Positions 18,625 through 27,367 of a stretch of DNA of 56,867 nt are shown one piece after another. Made by a program: the position numbers and the translations under genes. The stretch covers positions 1-56,867 of the forward strand of contig NZ_PJIZ01000025.1 of NCBI RefSeq assembly GCF_021596505.1, in the 5' to 3' direction. Source of the DNA: Nostoc sp. CMAA1605 (GTDB lineage: Bacteria; Cyanobacteriota; Cyanobacteriia; Cyanobacteriales; Nostocaceae). Every line of letters starts with the position of its first letter. Within the stretch, counting starts at the first letter, position 1. The notes under the pieces are model-generated. The model made no database searches. It was not told the origin of the DNA and worked only from the letters and a program-made list of their open reading frames with translations.

Positions 18625-20610
18625 ATGCAGAGATTTTTCCGGCGGCTGAGTCTGAGCCAAAAAATTGTCATTCCCCTACTTACCATTTGTCTCAGTGTCT
18701 TTTTATTTGGGTTATTTGTGTTAGGAGACTGGTTTGCAGATAGTTTAGAAAATAATACGCGTCAAGATATTGCAGTTTTTAGCAAGCGGGTTGAGCAAGA
18801 TTTGCAATATGAACAAGAAGCATTAGAAACGCAAATTGAGCTAATTACTAATCGGGGTATGCTGACTCAAGCCTTGGAAAAGCAAGACCAAATCCTCTTG
18901 ATGCAGATTTTAATACCCTTAAAATCTGTGTTGAAATTAGACTTAATTAAAGTTATTGATGCTCAAGGTCAGATTCTCATAGATTTACGCAGTAGTTCTC
19001 TGTATGGTAGTAAATTAATTGATCAAGCAATAGCTAACAGTGTTAGTAAAGGCGCGCATTTAATTGATTTAGTCAATGTGGAAAGTGGGGAACAAGTCCT
19101 ACAAGTGGTAACTAATAGTATTAAATCAGCATCAGGAATCTTAGGAGGTATGATTATTGGCAGAAAAGTAGATGATACCTTGGTGCAGAAAATTGCTGCT
19201 GGTTCTTCCAAACACCTAATCATCCAAACACCGAATTATGTTGTAGCTACTACTTTAGTACCTACAAAGCGTCAACCTTGGGAACTTCCTCGTCCTAATT
19301 TACCTGTCACTAGCATCGAAATTGAGAAGCAGAAATATTTAGCAAAAAGTATTGAATTTAGCGGCGTGAGTCAATCTTTAAATGTGACAGTTTTATATCC
19401 CATTGCACCACTAGAAACGGCAAAATGGCGGCTATGGAAGCATTTCGGGATATTATATATCTTAGGGAGTGGAATTTTAGCGATGGTGGGGTTTTTCATT
19501 GCTAGAACAATTACCCGTCCTCTACAAGCTTTGACTCAAGTTGCACAAAAAGTCACTCAAGAATCCGACTTTGATGTTCAAGCCCCCATCATGACTGAAG
19601 ATGAAGTTGGGATTTTAGCTATTTCTTTAAATCGGTTAATTAAACAAGTCAAGATATTATTAGAAGAACAATATGAAAACAACAAAACATTAGAAGCTTA
19701 CAACCAAACTTTAGAGAAAAAAGTAGAGGAGAGAACGCAAGCACTACAGCAAAAAAATATTGCGCTCAAAGAGACATTAAGAGAACTGAAAACTACCCAG
19801 TCACAACTAGTCCAGCAGGAAAAAATGTCATCTTTGGGACAGTTAGTTGCAGGTATTGCTCACGAAATAAACAACCCAGTAAATTTTATTTACGGCAACA
19901 TCAAATATACAGAAGATTATACTCGGAATTTGTTGTCATTACTGGAGCTTTATCAAAAGCATTACCCTTATCCAGCACCAGAAATTCAAAATGCTCAACA
20001 AGAAGCAGACATGGAATATTTAATAGAAGATTTGCCAAAAATTTTATCTTCTATGAAAATCGGGGCTAGTCGCATCCGGGAAATTGTCCTGAGTTTGCGA
20101 ATCTTTTCACGTTTAGATGAAGCAGAATTCAAAACAGCAGATTTACATCAAGGCATTGATAGCACTTTGCTAATTTTACAACACAGAATTAAAGCCCAAG
20201 GCAAACGTCCAGAGATTAAAATAGAGAAACACTATAACGACATACCAGATATTCAGTGTTTTGCAGGGCAATTAAACCAAGTATTTATGAATATCTTAGC
20301 CAATGCTATCGACGCTTTAGAAGAAGCTTTTGATCAAGGTTTATGTCCCGAACCCCTAATTTGCATTACATCCAGTCAAGAAGGAAGCAATGTTGTGATT
20401 GCGATCGCGGATAATGGTACAGGCATTCCCGAAGAAGTGCAATCAAAGTTATTTGACCCATTTTTTACCACTAAACCCGTTGGTAAAGGTACTGGCATGG
20501 GTTTATCGATTAGTTACCAAATTATCACAGAAAAACATGGCGGTTCTCTAAAGTGTATTTCTGCACCCGGACAAGGAACAGAGTTTTTCATTGCCATTCC
20601 CATTCGGTAA
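18625..20610 (+). CDS. Membrane sensor histidine kinase (HAMP, HisKA, HATPase)
   Basis: This encodes 661 residues. A membrane helix at about 14-36, an extracytoplasmic sensor domain to about 270, a second helix at 272-295, HAMP at 296-345, a coiled coil at 345-395, then the phosphoacceptor box with His413 in [16 protein letters not shown]. The ATPase domain has the N box ([15 protein letters not shown]), G1 (ADNGTGIP), F (FDPFFTTKP) and G2 (GKGTGMGLS) motifs, so it should be active. It is cotranscribed with the PstS-like lipoprotein gene and probably senses through it. No response regulator lies next to it; the receiver-HlyD protein 3 kb away is a conceivable but untested partner. Confidence 0.9.
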   Translation: MQRFFRRLSLSQKIVIPLLTICLSVFLFGLFVLGDWFADSLENNTRQDIAVFSKRVEQDLQYEQEALETQIELITNRGMLTQALEKQDQILLMQILIPLKSVLKLDLIKVIDAQGQILIDLRSSSLYGSKLIDQAIANSVSKGAHLIDLVNVESGEQVLQVVTNSIKSASGILGGMIIGRKVDDTLVQKIAAGSSKHLIIQTPNYVVATTLVPTKRQPWELPRPNLPVTSIEIEKQKYLAKSIEFSGVSQSLNVTVLYPIAPLETAKWRLWKHFGILYILGSGILAMVGFFIARTITRPLQALTQVAQKVTQESDFDVQAPIMTEDEVGILAISLNRLIKQVKILLEEQYENNKTLEAYNQTLEKKVEERTQALQQKNIALKETLRELKTTQSQLVQQEKMSSLGQLVAGIAHEINNPVNFIYGNIKYTEDYTRNLLSLLELYQKHYPYPAPEIQNAQQEADMEYLIEDLPKILSSMKIGASRIREIVLSLRIFSRLDEAEFKTADLHQGIDSTLLILQHRIKAQGKRPEIKIEKHYNDIPDIQCFAGQLNQVFMNILANAIDALEEAFDQGLCPEPLICITSSQEGSNVVIAIADNGTGIPEEVQSKLFDPFFTTKPVGKGTGMGLSISYQIITEKHGGSLKCISAPGQGTEFFIAIPIR

Positions 20611-20710
20611 TATGGGCATGGGGCATAGGGCATGGGTTAGAGGAAAGAAACAGGTAAAATTTGTTTAATGACTCTGCTCCTGAAACTCAAGTTAGTGTTT
20701 TCCATCACCC

Positions 20711-21037
20711 ATGAATTACATCGCTGTTGTCACCACTGTTAGTAATCTCATTGAGGCGCAACGCATGGCGCGCACTCTCGTAGAACAAAAATTAGCCGCC
20801 TGCGCTCAAATATCCGAGATTGAAAGTTTTTACGTTTGGGACAACGCTGTTCAGAATGAAAAAGAGTTTCGCGTACTCTTTAAGACTACTGATGAAAACT
20901 ACCAAGCAATTGAAGCAGCAATAAAACAACTCCATTCTTACGAACTCCCCGCCATTCACGCCTTCAAACTAGAACATATCTATGCTCCCTATGCAGAATG
21001 GATAAAAAGTAACTCCTGTGGAAAAGGGGAGTGCTGA
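20711..21037 (+). CDS. cutA: CutA1 family protein
   Basis: This encodes 108 residues covering the complete CutA1 fold: VVTTVSNLIEAQRMARTLVE, KLAACAQI and ESFYVWDNAVQNEKEFRV are the family signatures. CutA1 forms very stable trimers and has been linked to divalent-metal tolerance, although its function in cyanobacteria is unsettled. It is a single gene, followed by a short tandem-repeat spacer. Confidence 0.93.
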   Translation: MNYIAVVTTVSNLIEAQRMARTLVEQKLAACAQISEIESFYVWDNAVQNEKEFRVLFKTTDENYQAIEAAIKQLHSYELPAIHAFKLEHIYAPYAEWIKSNSCGKGEC

Positions 21038-21151
21038 GTGCTGAGTAATGAGTGCTGACTAATGACTATTGACTAATCCAAAATCCAAAATCAATAACGC
21101 TGCCTACACTATGCAGTAAAATTAATCCTTTAGATAGAGGAGGGCAAAAAG

Positions 21152-22504
21152 ATGACCCGTGTCATCATCGTGCGCCATGGCCAAAGCACATACAATATCG
21201 AAAGACGGATTCAAGGACGCACTGACGTATCTACGTTAACTGAAAAAGGTCGCAGTGATGCTAGTAAAGTAGGCAAAGCCCTCAGTAATATTTCCTTTAA
21301 TGCGATTTATTGCAGTCCACTCCAGCGTGCTAAACAAACAACAGAGATCATTCACAGCGAATTAACCTCTGATGTGGGTAAATCTGCCGTTGTGCAAACT
21401 TCTGATCAACTGTTGGAAATTGATTTACCTCTGTGGGAGGCTATGCTGACTACTGAAGTGGAACAGCAGTTTGCCGAAGATTATCGCATTTGGCATGAAC
21501 GCCCCGACGAACTGAAAATGTTAGTTAACAAAGCTGGGGAAACTCAAGAACATTTTCCGGTGCTGGCTTTGTATGAACAAGCAAGGCAGTTTTGGCAAGA
21601 AGTCTTACCCCATCATCAAGGTGAAACTATTCTGATTGTGGGGCATAACGGCATTAATCGCGCCCTGATTAGTACGGCTTTGGGTATTCACCCTAGTCGC
21701 TACCATTCCCTGCAACAATCCAACTGCTGCATTAGTGTCTTAAACTTTGCTGGGGGTTTGGGCGAACCAGTACAACTAGAATCGATGAACCAGACGCAAC
21801 ACATGGGTGAGACTTTGCCTTCTTTGCGGCCTCATCATCAGGGTGTGAGATTGTTACTTGTACGTCACGGGGAAACCCAATGGAATCGGGAAACAAGATT
21901 TCAAGGACAAATCGATGTTCCTTTGAATGACAACGGTAGACAGCAAGCCCAAAAAGCCGGAGAATTTCTGCAAAATGTCGCCATTGATTTTGCTGTCAGC
22001 AGCACTATGGCACGTCCCAAAGAAACAGCCGAAATTATTTTGCAACATCACCCCGATGTGAATTTAGAATTGCAAGCAGGTTTAAGAGAAATCAGTCACG
22101 GACTGTGGGAAGGAAAATTAGAAGTAGAAATAGATCAAGAATTCCCTGGTGAATTGCATCTTTGGCGCACAGCACCGGCTACCGTGCAGATGCCAGAAGG
22201 CGAAAATTTACAGCAAGTCTGGGAACGGAGTACAGCCACTTGGCAAGCAATTGTAGAATCTGCATTAGCCAATCAACGCCAAACTGGATTAATCGTAGCT
22301 CACGACGCTACTAATAAAACCTTACTGTGTCATATTCTCGGTTTACCGGCGGATAATTTCTGGAATTTCCGCCAAGGTAACGGTGCTGTTAGTGTTATTG
22401 ACTACCCTGCTGGACTGAACGGTTTACCAGTATTACAAGCGATGAACATTACTTCTCATTTAAGTGGTGGTGTACTGGACAAAACCGCAGCTGGGGCATT
22501 ATAG
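21152..22504 (+). CDS. Double-domain histidine phosphatase (phosphoglycerate-mutase-like)
   Basis: This encodes 450 residues with two histidine-phosphatase domains in tandem. Domain 1 begins VRHGQSTYNIERRIQGR and has VGHNGINRAL; domain 2 begins VRHGETQWNRETRFQGQ and has VAHDATNKTL. Both keep the RHG nucleophile and the distal His. Cyanobacterial members of this superfamily include phosphoserine phosphatases as well as cofactor-dependent phosphoglycerate-mutase-like enzymes, so the substrate is not settled. A strong ribosome site (GAGGAGGG) lies 7-14 nt before the ATG. pyrC-like sequence follows 48 nt later on the same strand. Confidence 0.85.
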   Translation: MTRVIIVRHGQSTYNIERRIQGRTDVSTLTEKGRSDASKVGKALSNISFNAIYCSPLQRAKQTTEIIHSELTSDVGKSAVVQTSDQLLEIDLPLWEAMLTTEVEQQFAEDYRIWHERPDELKMLVNKAGETQEHFPVLALYEQARQFWQEVLPHHQGETILIVGHNGINRALISTALGIHPSRYHSLQQSNCCISVLNFAGGLGEPVQLESMNQTQHMGETLPSLRPHHQGVRLLLVRHGETQWNRETRFQGQIDVPLNDNGRQQAQKAGEFLQNVAIDFAVSSTMARPKETAEIILQHHPDVNLELQAGLREISHGLWEGKLEVEIDQEFPGELHLWRTAPATVQMPEGENLQQVWERSTATWQAIVESALANQRQTGLIVAHDATNKTLLCHILGLPADNFWNFRQGNGAVSVIDYPAGLNGLPVLQAMNITSHLSGGVLDKTAAGAL

Positions 22505-22552
22505 GTGATGACAATATATAAGTAACAGCCAACCCACGTAAACATAGCTCAA

Positions 22553-23842
22553 ATGACCATTGAACTTCTGCAACAAGTAAGGGTGATTGACCCTGTTTCC
22601 CAAACTGACCAAGTATCTGATGTGTTGATTACGAATGGCGAAATCCAAGCAGTCGCCACACAGATTACTGAAATCAGTCCCGAAACTCAAATTCGAGATT
22701 GTCGGGGATTGGTTTTAGGAACTGGGTTAGTAGATTTGTATAGTCACTCTGGCGAACCAGGGTTTGAAGAACGGGAAACGCTGTCATCTTTGTTACAAGC
22801 GGCTGCGGCTGGTGGTTTTACTAGAGTTAGCATTCTACCCGACACTTCACCAGCCATTGATCACCCTGCATTGGTGGCGCAGTTGCAGAAGGAAATAGGA
22901 AGAGAAGGGGGAATTTCTTCCTTGTCTTCCTCATCTTTGTGTCTTCCCCGTTTAAATATTTGGGGTGCAATTACTCTAGATGTGGCGGGAGGGCAAATTA
23001 CAGAGTTAGCAGATTTAGCGGCGGCGGGGGTTGTAGGGTTTACTGATGGTTTGCCCTTGAATAATTCAGGATTAGTCAGGCGGTTGTTGGAATATGTGCA
23101 GCCATTGGGAAAACCCGTAGCTTTTTGGCCTTGCGATCGCAATTTGACATCTAATGGGGTGATGCGAGAAGGTGCAGATGCGTTACGCTTCGGTTTACCA
23201 CCTATTCCGGTGAGTGCTGAAACCAGTGCGATCGCGTCTTTAATTGAGATAGTAGCCAACATCGGCACACCTATACATATTATGCGCGTCTCTACAGCTC
23301 GCAGTGTAGAATTAATTGCTGCCGCCAAAGCGCAAGGTTTACCCATCACCGCCAGCACTACCTGGATGCACTTGCTGTTAGATACCAAAGCAGTGAAAAG
23401 TTATCACACCAGCCTGCATTTAGATCCACCGTTGGGTAATCCCAGTGATTTACAGGCTTTGCGCCAAGCAGTACGCAGTGGTATTGTGGATGCGATCGCC
23501 GTTGATCACGCACCCTACACCTACGAAGAAAAAGTCCAAGCCTTCGCTGAAGCACCACCAGGGGCAATTGGCTTAGAATTAGCATTACCCTTGCTGTGGC
23601 AAAATTTAGTCACAACTGGCGAATTTACAGCCTTAGAATTGTGGCAAGCTTTGAGTACAAAACCAGCCGAATGTCTACACACAAAGGTTAATCCCATCAC
23701 TCCCCATCATCTAGCCGAACTCACTTTATTCGACCCTCAAAAAACTTGGCAAGTAGAAAGCAAAAATCTGCACAGTCTTTCTAGCAATACCCCCTGCTTA
23801 GGAAAAGAATTAACCGGACAAGTTATACAAACTTGGTGTTAG
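22553..23842 (+). CDS. pyrC: Dihydroorotase-like protein lacking most metal ligands
   Basis: This encodes 429 residues along the whole class I dihydroorotase fold. The first metal motif, usually DxHxHxREPG, reads DLYSHSGEPGFEERET, so the first His and the Arg are changed. The position of the carboxylated lysine reads AAAGVVGFTDG without a lysine. The usual TPHHL motif reads TTWMHLL. The late DHAPYTYEEK motif is kept. The protein may be a non-catalytic homologue like the PyrC' partners of aspartate transcarbamoylase, or it may have altered chemistry. Similar sequences are, to my knowledge, common in cyanobacteria, so this is not a defect of this strain. Annotation as an active dihydroorotase should be made with caution. 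Confidence 0.82.
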   Translation: MTIELLQQVRVIDPVSQTDQVSDVLITNGEIQAVATQITEISPETQIRDCRGLVLGTGLVDLYSHSGEPGFEERETLSSLLQAAAAGGFTRVSILPDTSPAIDHPALVAQLQKEIGREGGISSLSSSSLCLPRLNIWGAITLDVAGGQITELADLAAAGVVGFTDGLPLNNSGLVRRLLEYVQPLGKPVAFWPCDRNLTSNGVMREGADALRFGLPPIPVSAETSAIASLIEIVANIGTPIHIMRVSTARSVELIAAAKAQGLPITASTTWMHLLLDTKAVKSYHTSLHLDPPLGNPSDLQALRQAVRSGIVDAIAVDHAPYTYEEKVQAFAEAPPGAIGLELALPLLWQNLVTTGEFTALELWQALSTKPAECLHTKVNPITPHHLAELTLFDPQKTWQVESKNLHSLSSNTPCLGKELTGQVIQTWC

Positions 23843-23868
23843 TGATTCAGTTTTTCATCAAATTTTCA

Positions 23869-24141
23869 TTACATAACTTTTGATGCAATCAGAGCAATCA
23901 ATACAACAAAACCTAGTGTTCTGCGAAAATAATTAACGCCTTGAAATAATTCCATCCACGCCCAAGTAAATAAGGAGCCATTCGCCACTACTTCTAACAT
24001 GGTATTGATTTTGCCGTTGGTGAGAACTAGAGCGAGTAAACTAGTTACTACCCAAACAATAAGCGGTAGATTAGGCATTTGAGCAATGACAATATTGCCA
24101 TCACTATCACGAAAGGTTTTATCAATTAATGTATTTTCCAT
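23869..24141 (-). CDS. Small membrane protein, hypothetical
   Basis: This encodes 90 residues with a hydrophilic N-terminus (about 1-25) and two or three membrane helices (about 27-42, 52-62 and 72-90). No family is recognised with certainty. It is convergent with pyrC, with 26 nt between stops. Codon use and helix pattern look like a real gene. Confidence 0.65.
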   Translation of the reverse strand: MENTLIDKTFRDSDGNIVIAQMPNLPLIVWVVTSLLALVLTNGKINTMLEVVANGSLFTWAWMELFQGVNYFRRTLGFVVLIALIASKVM

Positions 24142-24280
24142 GACTTTACATCATCATAGTTATCTCATATATTAAAACATTCTAATAACTCTTTGTTCTA
24201 GTATCTAATTGCTGAAGTTCTAGTAATGAAATCTATCCATATAGGAATATATTCAAAGATATATTCCTCGTCTATTCTAA

Positions 24281-24553
24281 TTAAGATGCTTTGGGTTGTC
24301 GCCAGATAACCAGTTTTAATGTAGAACAATAGCAAGTTTCCTGATTGATTTCTGTTTCATTGTCAACTATCCAATCGTAAATTTTAGCCGCTTTTTTCAA
24401 TGCCACTTTTTCTGAACGATAAAGCTGAGGAGTAGGACAGTAGGCTTGTCCATCAATATGGATAGCTGCAATATACCAATAGTCGCTACCTTCACCCTCT
24501 GGTAAAACTTCTATAAATCCGTTACTGTAAGGCTCAATTATTCCTATGTTCAT
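24281..24553 (-). CDS. Conserved-looking hypothetical protein, 90 aa
   Basis: This is a soluble protein with a mixed beta-alpha pattern. The N-terminus reads MNIGIIEPYSNGFIEVLPEG; a single CYC motif lies near residue 75. I do not recognise the family. It stands alone with AT-rich spacers on both sides. Codon use resembles that of neighbouring genes, which supports it being real. Confidence 0.55.
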   Translation of the reverse strand: MNIGIIEPYSNGFIEVLPEGEGSDYWYIAAIHIDGQAYCPTPQLYRSEKVALKKAAKIYDWIVDNETEINQETCYCSTLKLVIWRQPKAS

Positions 24554-25128
24554 CTACAACCATCAACATTTCAACTAAGACCACAAAATTGAGATACCAG
24601 CCATTTGAGGAACTACCAAAGAACAATCTACACTATCCAATTTGGATAGTTTAATTTCTGGAACTCCTACAGCAAGTCAAAACTGGAATCATCAGGAAAC
24701 ACAATAGTATTCCCTGCTAATGATTTTGTGTTCCTAGCCCACAGAAATCTGAGTGATAAATCACTTTTTTATGATTTATTTTAATTTGATCTAAGTATCA
24801 TACCAATTCACAATTCGCAATTCGCAATTCGCAATGGACTAACGTCCCGCTACGCTAACGCAATTAAAAAAATTAGATGCAGCAAAACTTTCAGGGTTTA
24901 TATCTGTATCAGGTTTTTCGTGAAATGGTATCACATGAAAAAAGCTGCCCCCATAACTTGGCTATAATTACTCAAAAATTATGACATATATCTTGGGGAT
25001 GCCAAATATAACAAGAATTCAAAATTGTCAATTAAAATTGTTGAACAAAAATTATTTCCTTGCTAAACTAAAAAATCTCTGAAAAAATTTGATAGTACCA
25101 AATACTTTATATCTGTAAAGCTGCCAAT
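24554..25128. other. Intergenic region holding a MITE-like element
   Basis: The 575-bp spacer separates two divergent small genes. It contains the palindromic element at 24800-24931, which itself carries a CAATTCG tandem run and a GC-rich CGTCCCGCTACGCTAACG repeat. Nothing else with coding or RNA character is visible. Confidence 0.5.
24800..24931. repeat. MITE-like element, second copy
   Basis: The ends ATACCAATTCAC and GTGAAATGGTAT are near-perfect inverted repeats. The right half (TATCTGTATCAGG...) resembles the right half of the element at 8623-8725 (TATCTGTTTCATG...). The left half carries an inserted CAATTCG tandem run and a second short repeat, suggesting nesting. Confidence 0.6.
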
Positions 25129-25437
25129 ATGCCACCATCATCACCTGTAGAATCATCATCTCCAGCACCTATTAATAGTAATTGGTACTTACTTAATGTT
25201 CGTTCCAAAAAACGAGAATCATTTTTGAAGTATCTTAATCTTGCCATCAAGCAAAATAATCTTCAGGAACTGATTTTAGATATAAAAATTCCGCAAGATG
25301 CTGTTTATGAAGATATAGTCTTGCTAAATTTAAGTAACTTTAATACTGCCAATTCTCAACTGCAAAAAATTGATCATTTTCAAAGCCTCCAGCGTAAACC
25401 ACTGACTCCAGAACAAGTTACGCGAATGGTGGTTTAG
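25129..25437 (+). CDS. Small NusG N-terminal-like protein
   Basis: This encodes 102 residues. After a Ser/Pro-rich start, residues 17-85 (NWYLLNVRSKKRESFLKYLN, then a beta-strand pattern) resemble the NGN domain of NusG/RfaH-type factors, but no KOW domain follows. It is of a kind seen in filamentous cyanobacteria. The function is unknown; a transcription-factor role would be inference only. Confidence 0.6.
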   Translation: MPPSSPVESSSPAPINSNWYLLNVRSKKRESFLKYLNLAIKQNNLQELILDIKIPQDAVYEDIVLLNLSNFNTANSQLQKIDHFQSLQRKPLTPEQVTRMVV

Positions 25438-25640
25438 GGATTGGGGATTGGGGATTGGGGATTAGGGATAAGGTAGAAGTAATGAGTAATGAGTAATAAG
25501 TAATAAGTAATGAGTAATGAGTAATAAGTAATAAGTAATGAGTAATGAGTAATGAGTAATGAGTAATGAGTAATGAGTAATGAGTAATGACTATTGACTC
25601 AGCATTCAGCACTCACTACTCAGCACTCAGCACTCAGCAC
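25436..25640. repeat. Heptanucleotide STRR block (GGGGATT then TAATGAG)
   Basis: About three to four GGGGATT units are followed by some 18 units of TAATGAG or TAATAAG and then AGTGCTG units. A minus-strand frame through it (poly THYSLLI) is an artefact of the 7-bp unit. Confidence 0.85.
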
Positions 25641-25647
25641 TCATTTC

Positions 25648-26430
25648 CTAACTAGATGCACTGGTATAGAACCGCAATGCAAACCGCCAGAAGTACGTAG
25701 ATATCCAAAATAAAGCTACCGACAATAAGGCTGTACCTATCAACCAATTAACTTGCACTCGTCCTAACAGAATTTCTGCGGGAATAGTAGTTAAAAATGC
25801 TACTGGTACTATAAAGGTGAAGAAAAATCGATAGGTTGCAGGGTAGGCTATCATGGGATATCTGCCTGCTTCCACTAAACCGCGTAATACTTCGGTAACG
25901 TTATAAATTTTTACAAACCAAATACTAGTCGCCCCCAACATAAACCAGAGACTATAAAGAATCAGCAAGCCACAAAATAGGGGTAAGAGGCTAAGAAAAT
26001 AGTTTTCTACCTTCAACCCCAGGCGTTGACCTGCATAAGCAATAATTATGCTGCCAAAAATTAAGTCTGGAACTCCCCAGGGGGAAATAGTATAGGTGGA
26101 AAGCCAAAACTGAGACCGAATAGGTTTGAGGAGAACAAAGTCTAGAGTCCCTTCTTGGACATGGCGGACGATGCGGTTAAGATTAGGTGCGAGGAAAATA
26201 GCCGAAAAGCCTTGCAGTAAAGTAAAAATTCCCAAAACTACCAAAGCTGCTTCCCACGACCAGCCAGCAAAAGTATAGCCAGTGCGGTAAAACAAAAACA
26301 ATCCAAAGAGACTTCCCGCTAAATTACCCAAGCTGCTGAGGGTAGCAATTAAGAAGTTAATTCGATATTCTAATTCAGCTGCGATCGCAGCACTCCAAAA
26401 CAGTCTAAGGACTTTCCAATATTTTCCCAT
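25648..26430 (-). CDS. ABC-2 family transporter permease (DUF990 type)
   Basis: This encodes 260 residues with six membrane helices. The pattern ELEYRINFLIATLSSLGN near the start and HVQEGTLDFVLLKPI in the middle are typical of the COG3694/DUF990 permeases, which pair with a second permease and an ATPase to export an unknown substrate. Neither partner is within the window, and repeats flank the gene on both sides, so it is an isolated subunit. Confidence 0.85.
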   Translation of the reverse strand: MGKYWKVLRLFWSAAIAAELEYRINFLIATLSSLGNLAGSLFGLFLFYRTGYTFAGWSWEAALVVLGIFTLLQGFSAIFLAPNLNRIVRHVQEGTLDFVLLKPIRSQFWLSTYTISPWGVPDLIFGSIIIAYAGQRLGLKVENYFLSLLPLFCGLLILYSLWFMLGATSIWFVKIYNVTEVLRGLVEAGRYPMIAYPATYRFFFTFIVPVAFLTTIPAEILLGRVQVNWLIGTALLSVALFWISTYFWRFALRFYTSASS

Positions 26431-26817
26431 GTTCTCAAGTCAGTCGCCTGATGTCATCTTAACAGGAGTGCTGAGTGGTGAGTGCTGAGTAGTGAGTGCT
26501 GAGTAGTGTTAGCGGTAGCGCGGCGTTTAGCCGGTGCTGAGTGTTGAGTGTTGAGTAGTGAGTGCTGAGTAGTGAGTGCTGTTAGCGGAAGCGGGGCGTT
26601 TAGCCCGTGGTGAGTGCTGTTAGCGGTAGCGCGGCGTTTAGTCGGTGCTGAGTCAATACTCATTACTTATTACTCATTACTTATTACTTCTACCTTGTCC
26701 CCAATCCCATAAGAGACTGTTATTAAATCTATCAGCCTTTTTTTGTCAAGTCAGGTTGACAATTTGTAACAAAGTTGTTAAATTTATTTACATAAGTTAA
26801 TAAACAGAGAAAAACAT
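26431..26817. repeat. Repeat block upstream of psb34
   Basis: From 26460 to 26690 there are tandem AGTGCTG/AGTAGTG units with three interspersed copies of GTTAGCGGTAGCGCGGCGTT or a close variant, then TTATTACTCATTAC units. The remainder is the psb34 promoter region. A 69-codon minus-strand frame here is an artefact. Confidence 0.75.
26756..26784 (+). promoter_or_regulatory. Candidate sigma70-type promoter of psb34
   Basis: A perfect -35 hexamer TTGACA (26756-26761) is followed after 17 nt by TAAATT (26779-26784), a fair -10. The start codon of psb34 lies 33 nt beyond. The spacing is ideal, but the -10 is weak. Confidence 0.5.
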
Positions 26818-26988
26818 ATGTATACCACCATTAACGAAGAAGGCATCCTTAACAACTACGCAAAAGAACCTGAAATCTATTACGCTACCTATCCCAACCA
26901 AGAACAGCAACGTCGCTACTCCCTACAAGCCGCATACGCTACATTGCTCGTTGCCACTTTAGTGTTAGTTGCTTTAGGTGTGAGCTAA
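26818..26988 (+). CDS. psb34: Psb34-like (Ssl1498 family) photosystem II assembly protein
   Basis: This encodes 56 residues: MYTTINEEGILNNYAKEPEI, then a Gln/Arg-rich turn (NQEQQRRYS) and one membrane helix near the C-terminus ending in ALGVS. This matches the Ssl1498/Psb34 family of single-helix light-harvesting-like proteins, which associate with photosystem II assembly intermediates in the thylakoid. A terminator follows, so it is a single-gene unit. It is easily missed because of its length. Confidence 0.85.
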   Translation: MYTTINEEGILNNYAKEPEIYYATYPNQEQQRRYSLQAAYATLLVATLVLVALGVS

Positions 26989-27041
26989 AATTTTTAAACT
27001 CGGTTAAAGTTTCTCATCGTCATTCGGACTTCTCCTAATCA

Positions 27042-27068
27042 CCCCAGTCGTCAAGCTGGGGTTTTTTG
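27042..27068 (+). terminator. Rho-independent terminator of psb34
   Basis: A CCCCAG/CTGGGG stem with an 8-nt loop is followed directly by TTTTTT. It lies 54 nt after the psb34 stop. Confidence 0.9.
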
Positions 27069-27367
27069 TTTTGGGTGTGAGGGTGTGGGGGTGAAATCAA
27101 GTTAAAAGTTAAAAGCAAAATTATAGATTTTTGTAGCCAGACTTCGTAAAGTATTTTTAGCTTTGAACTAGTATAAGTTGTATCTTTCGCCCTGCTCATG
27201 CTTAGGACTACTTGACCGTGTAGTTGCTGTGGTTTTCTACAATATATTTTGTATAATGGGGATTTAGTGATATCTAAGCAGTTAGAAAAGTCATAACTTC
27301 TGTGCGTGTTGTTCGTGTAAATGCTTAGAAAAAATTAATAATTTATACAAAAAGTCTTGAGTCAACT
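27069..27367. other. Spacer upstream of the Hsp70 operon
   Basis: An AT-rich spacer of 299 bp. A TATAAT motif near 27253 could serve as a -10 element about 110 nt before the Hsp70 start, but no good -35 is seen. No other feature is visible. Confidence 0.35.

Noticed and set aside
23869..24141. Reading the 90-aa membrane protein as a toxin or holin
   Set aside because: There is no partner gene and no charged tail typical of such proteins; left as hypothetical.
25418..25612. Minus-strand frame encoding a THYSLLI repeat
   Set aside because: A 7-bp repeat without stops in that frame yields a 7-residue repeat; it is an STRR artefact.
25436..25640. CRISPR-like regular repeats
   Set aside because: Units are contiguous heptamers without unique spacers; the same holds for 44154-44338 and 42273-42352.
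26454..26663. 69-codon minus-strand frame
   Set aside because: It is composed of tandem repeats and palindromic GCGGTAGCGCGGCG motifs, not coding sequence.
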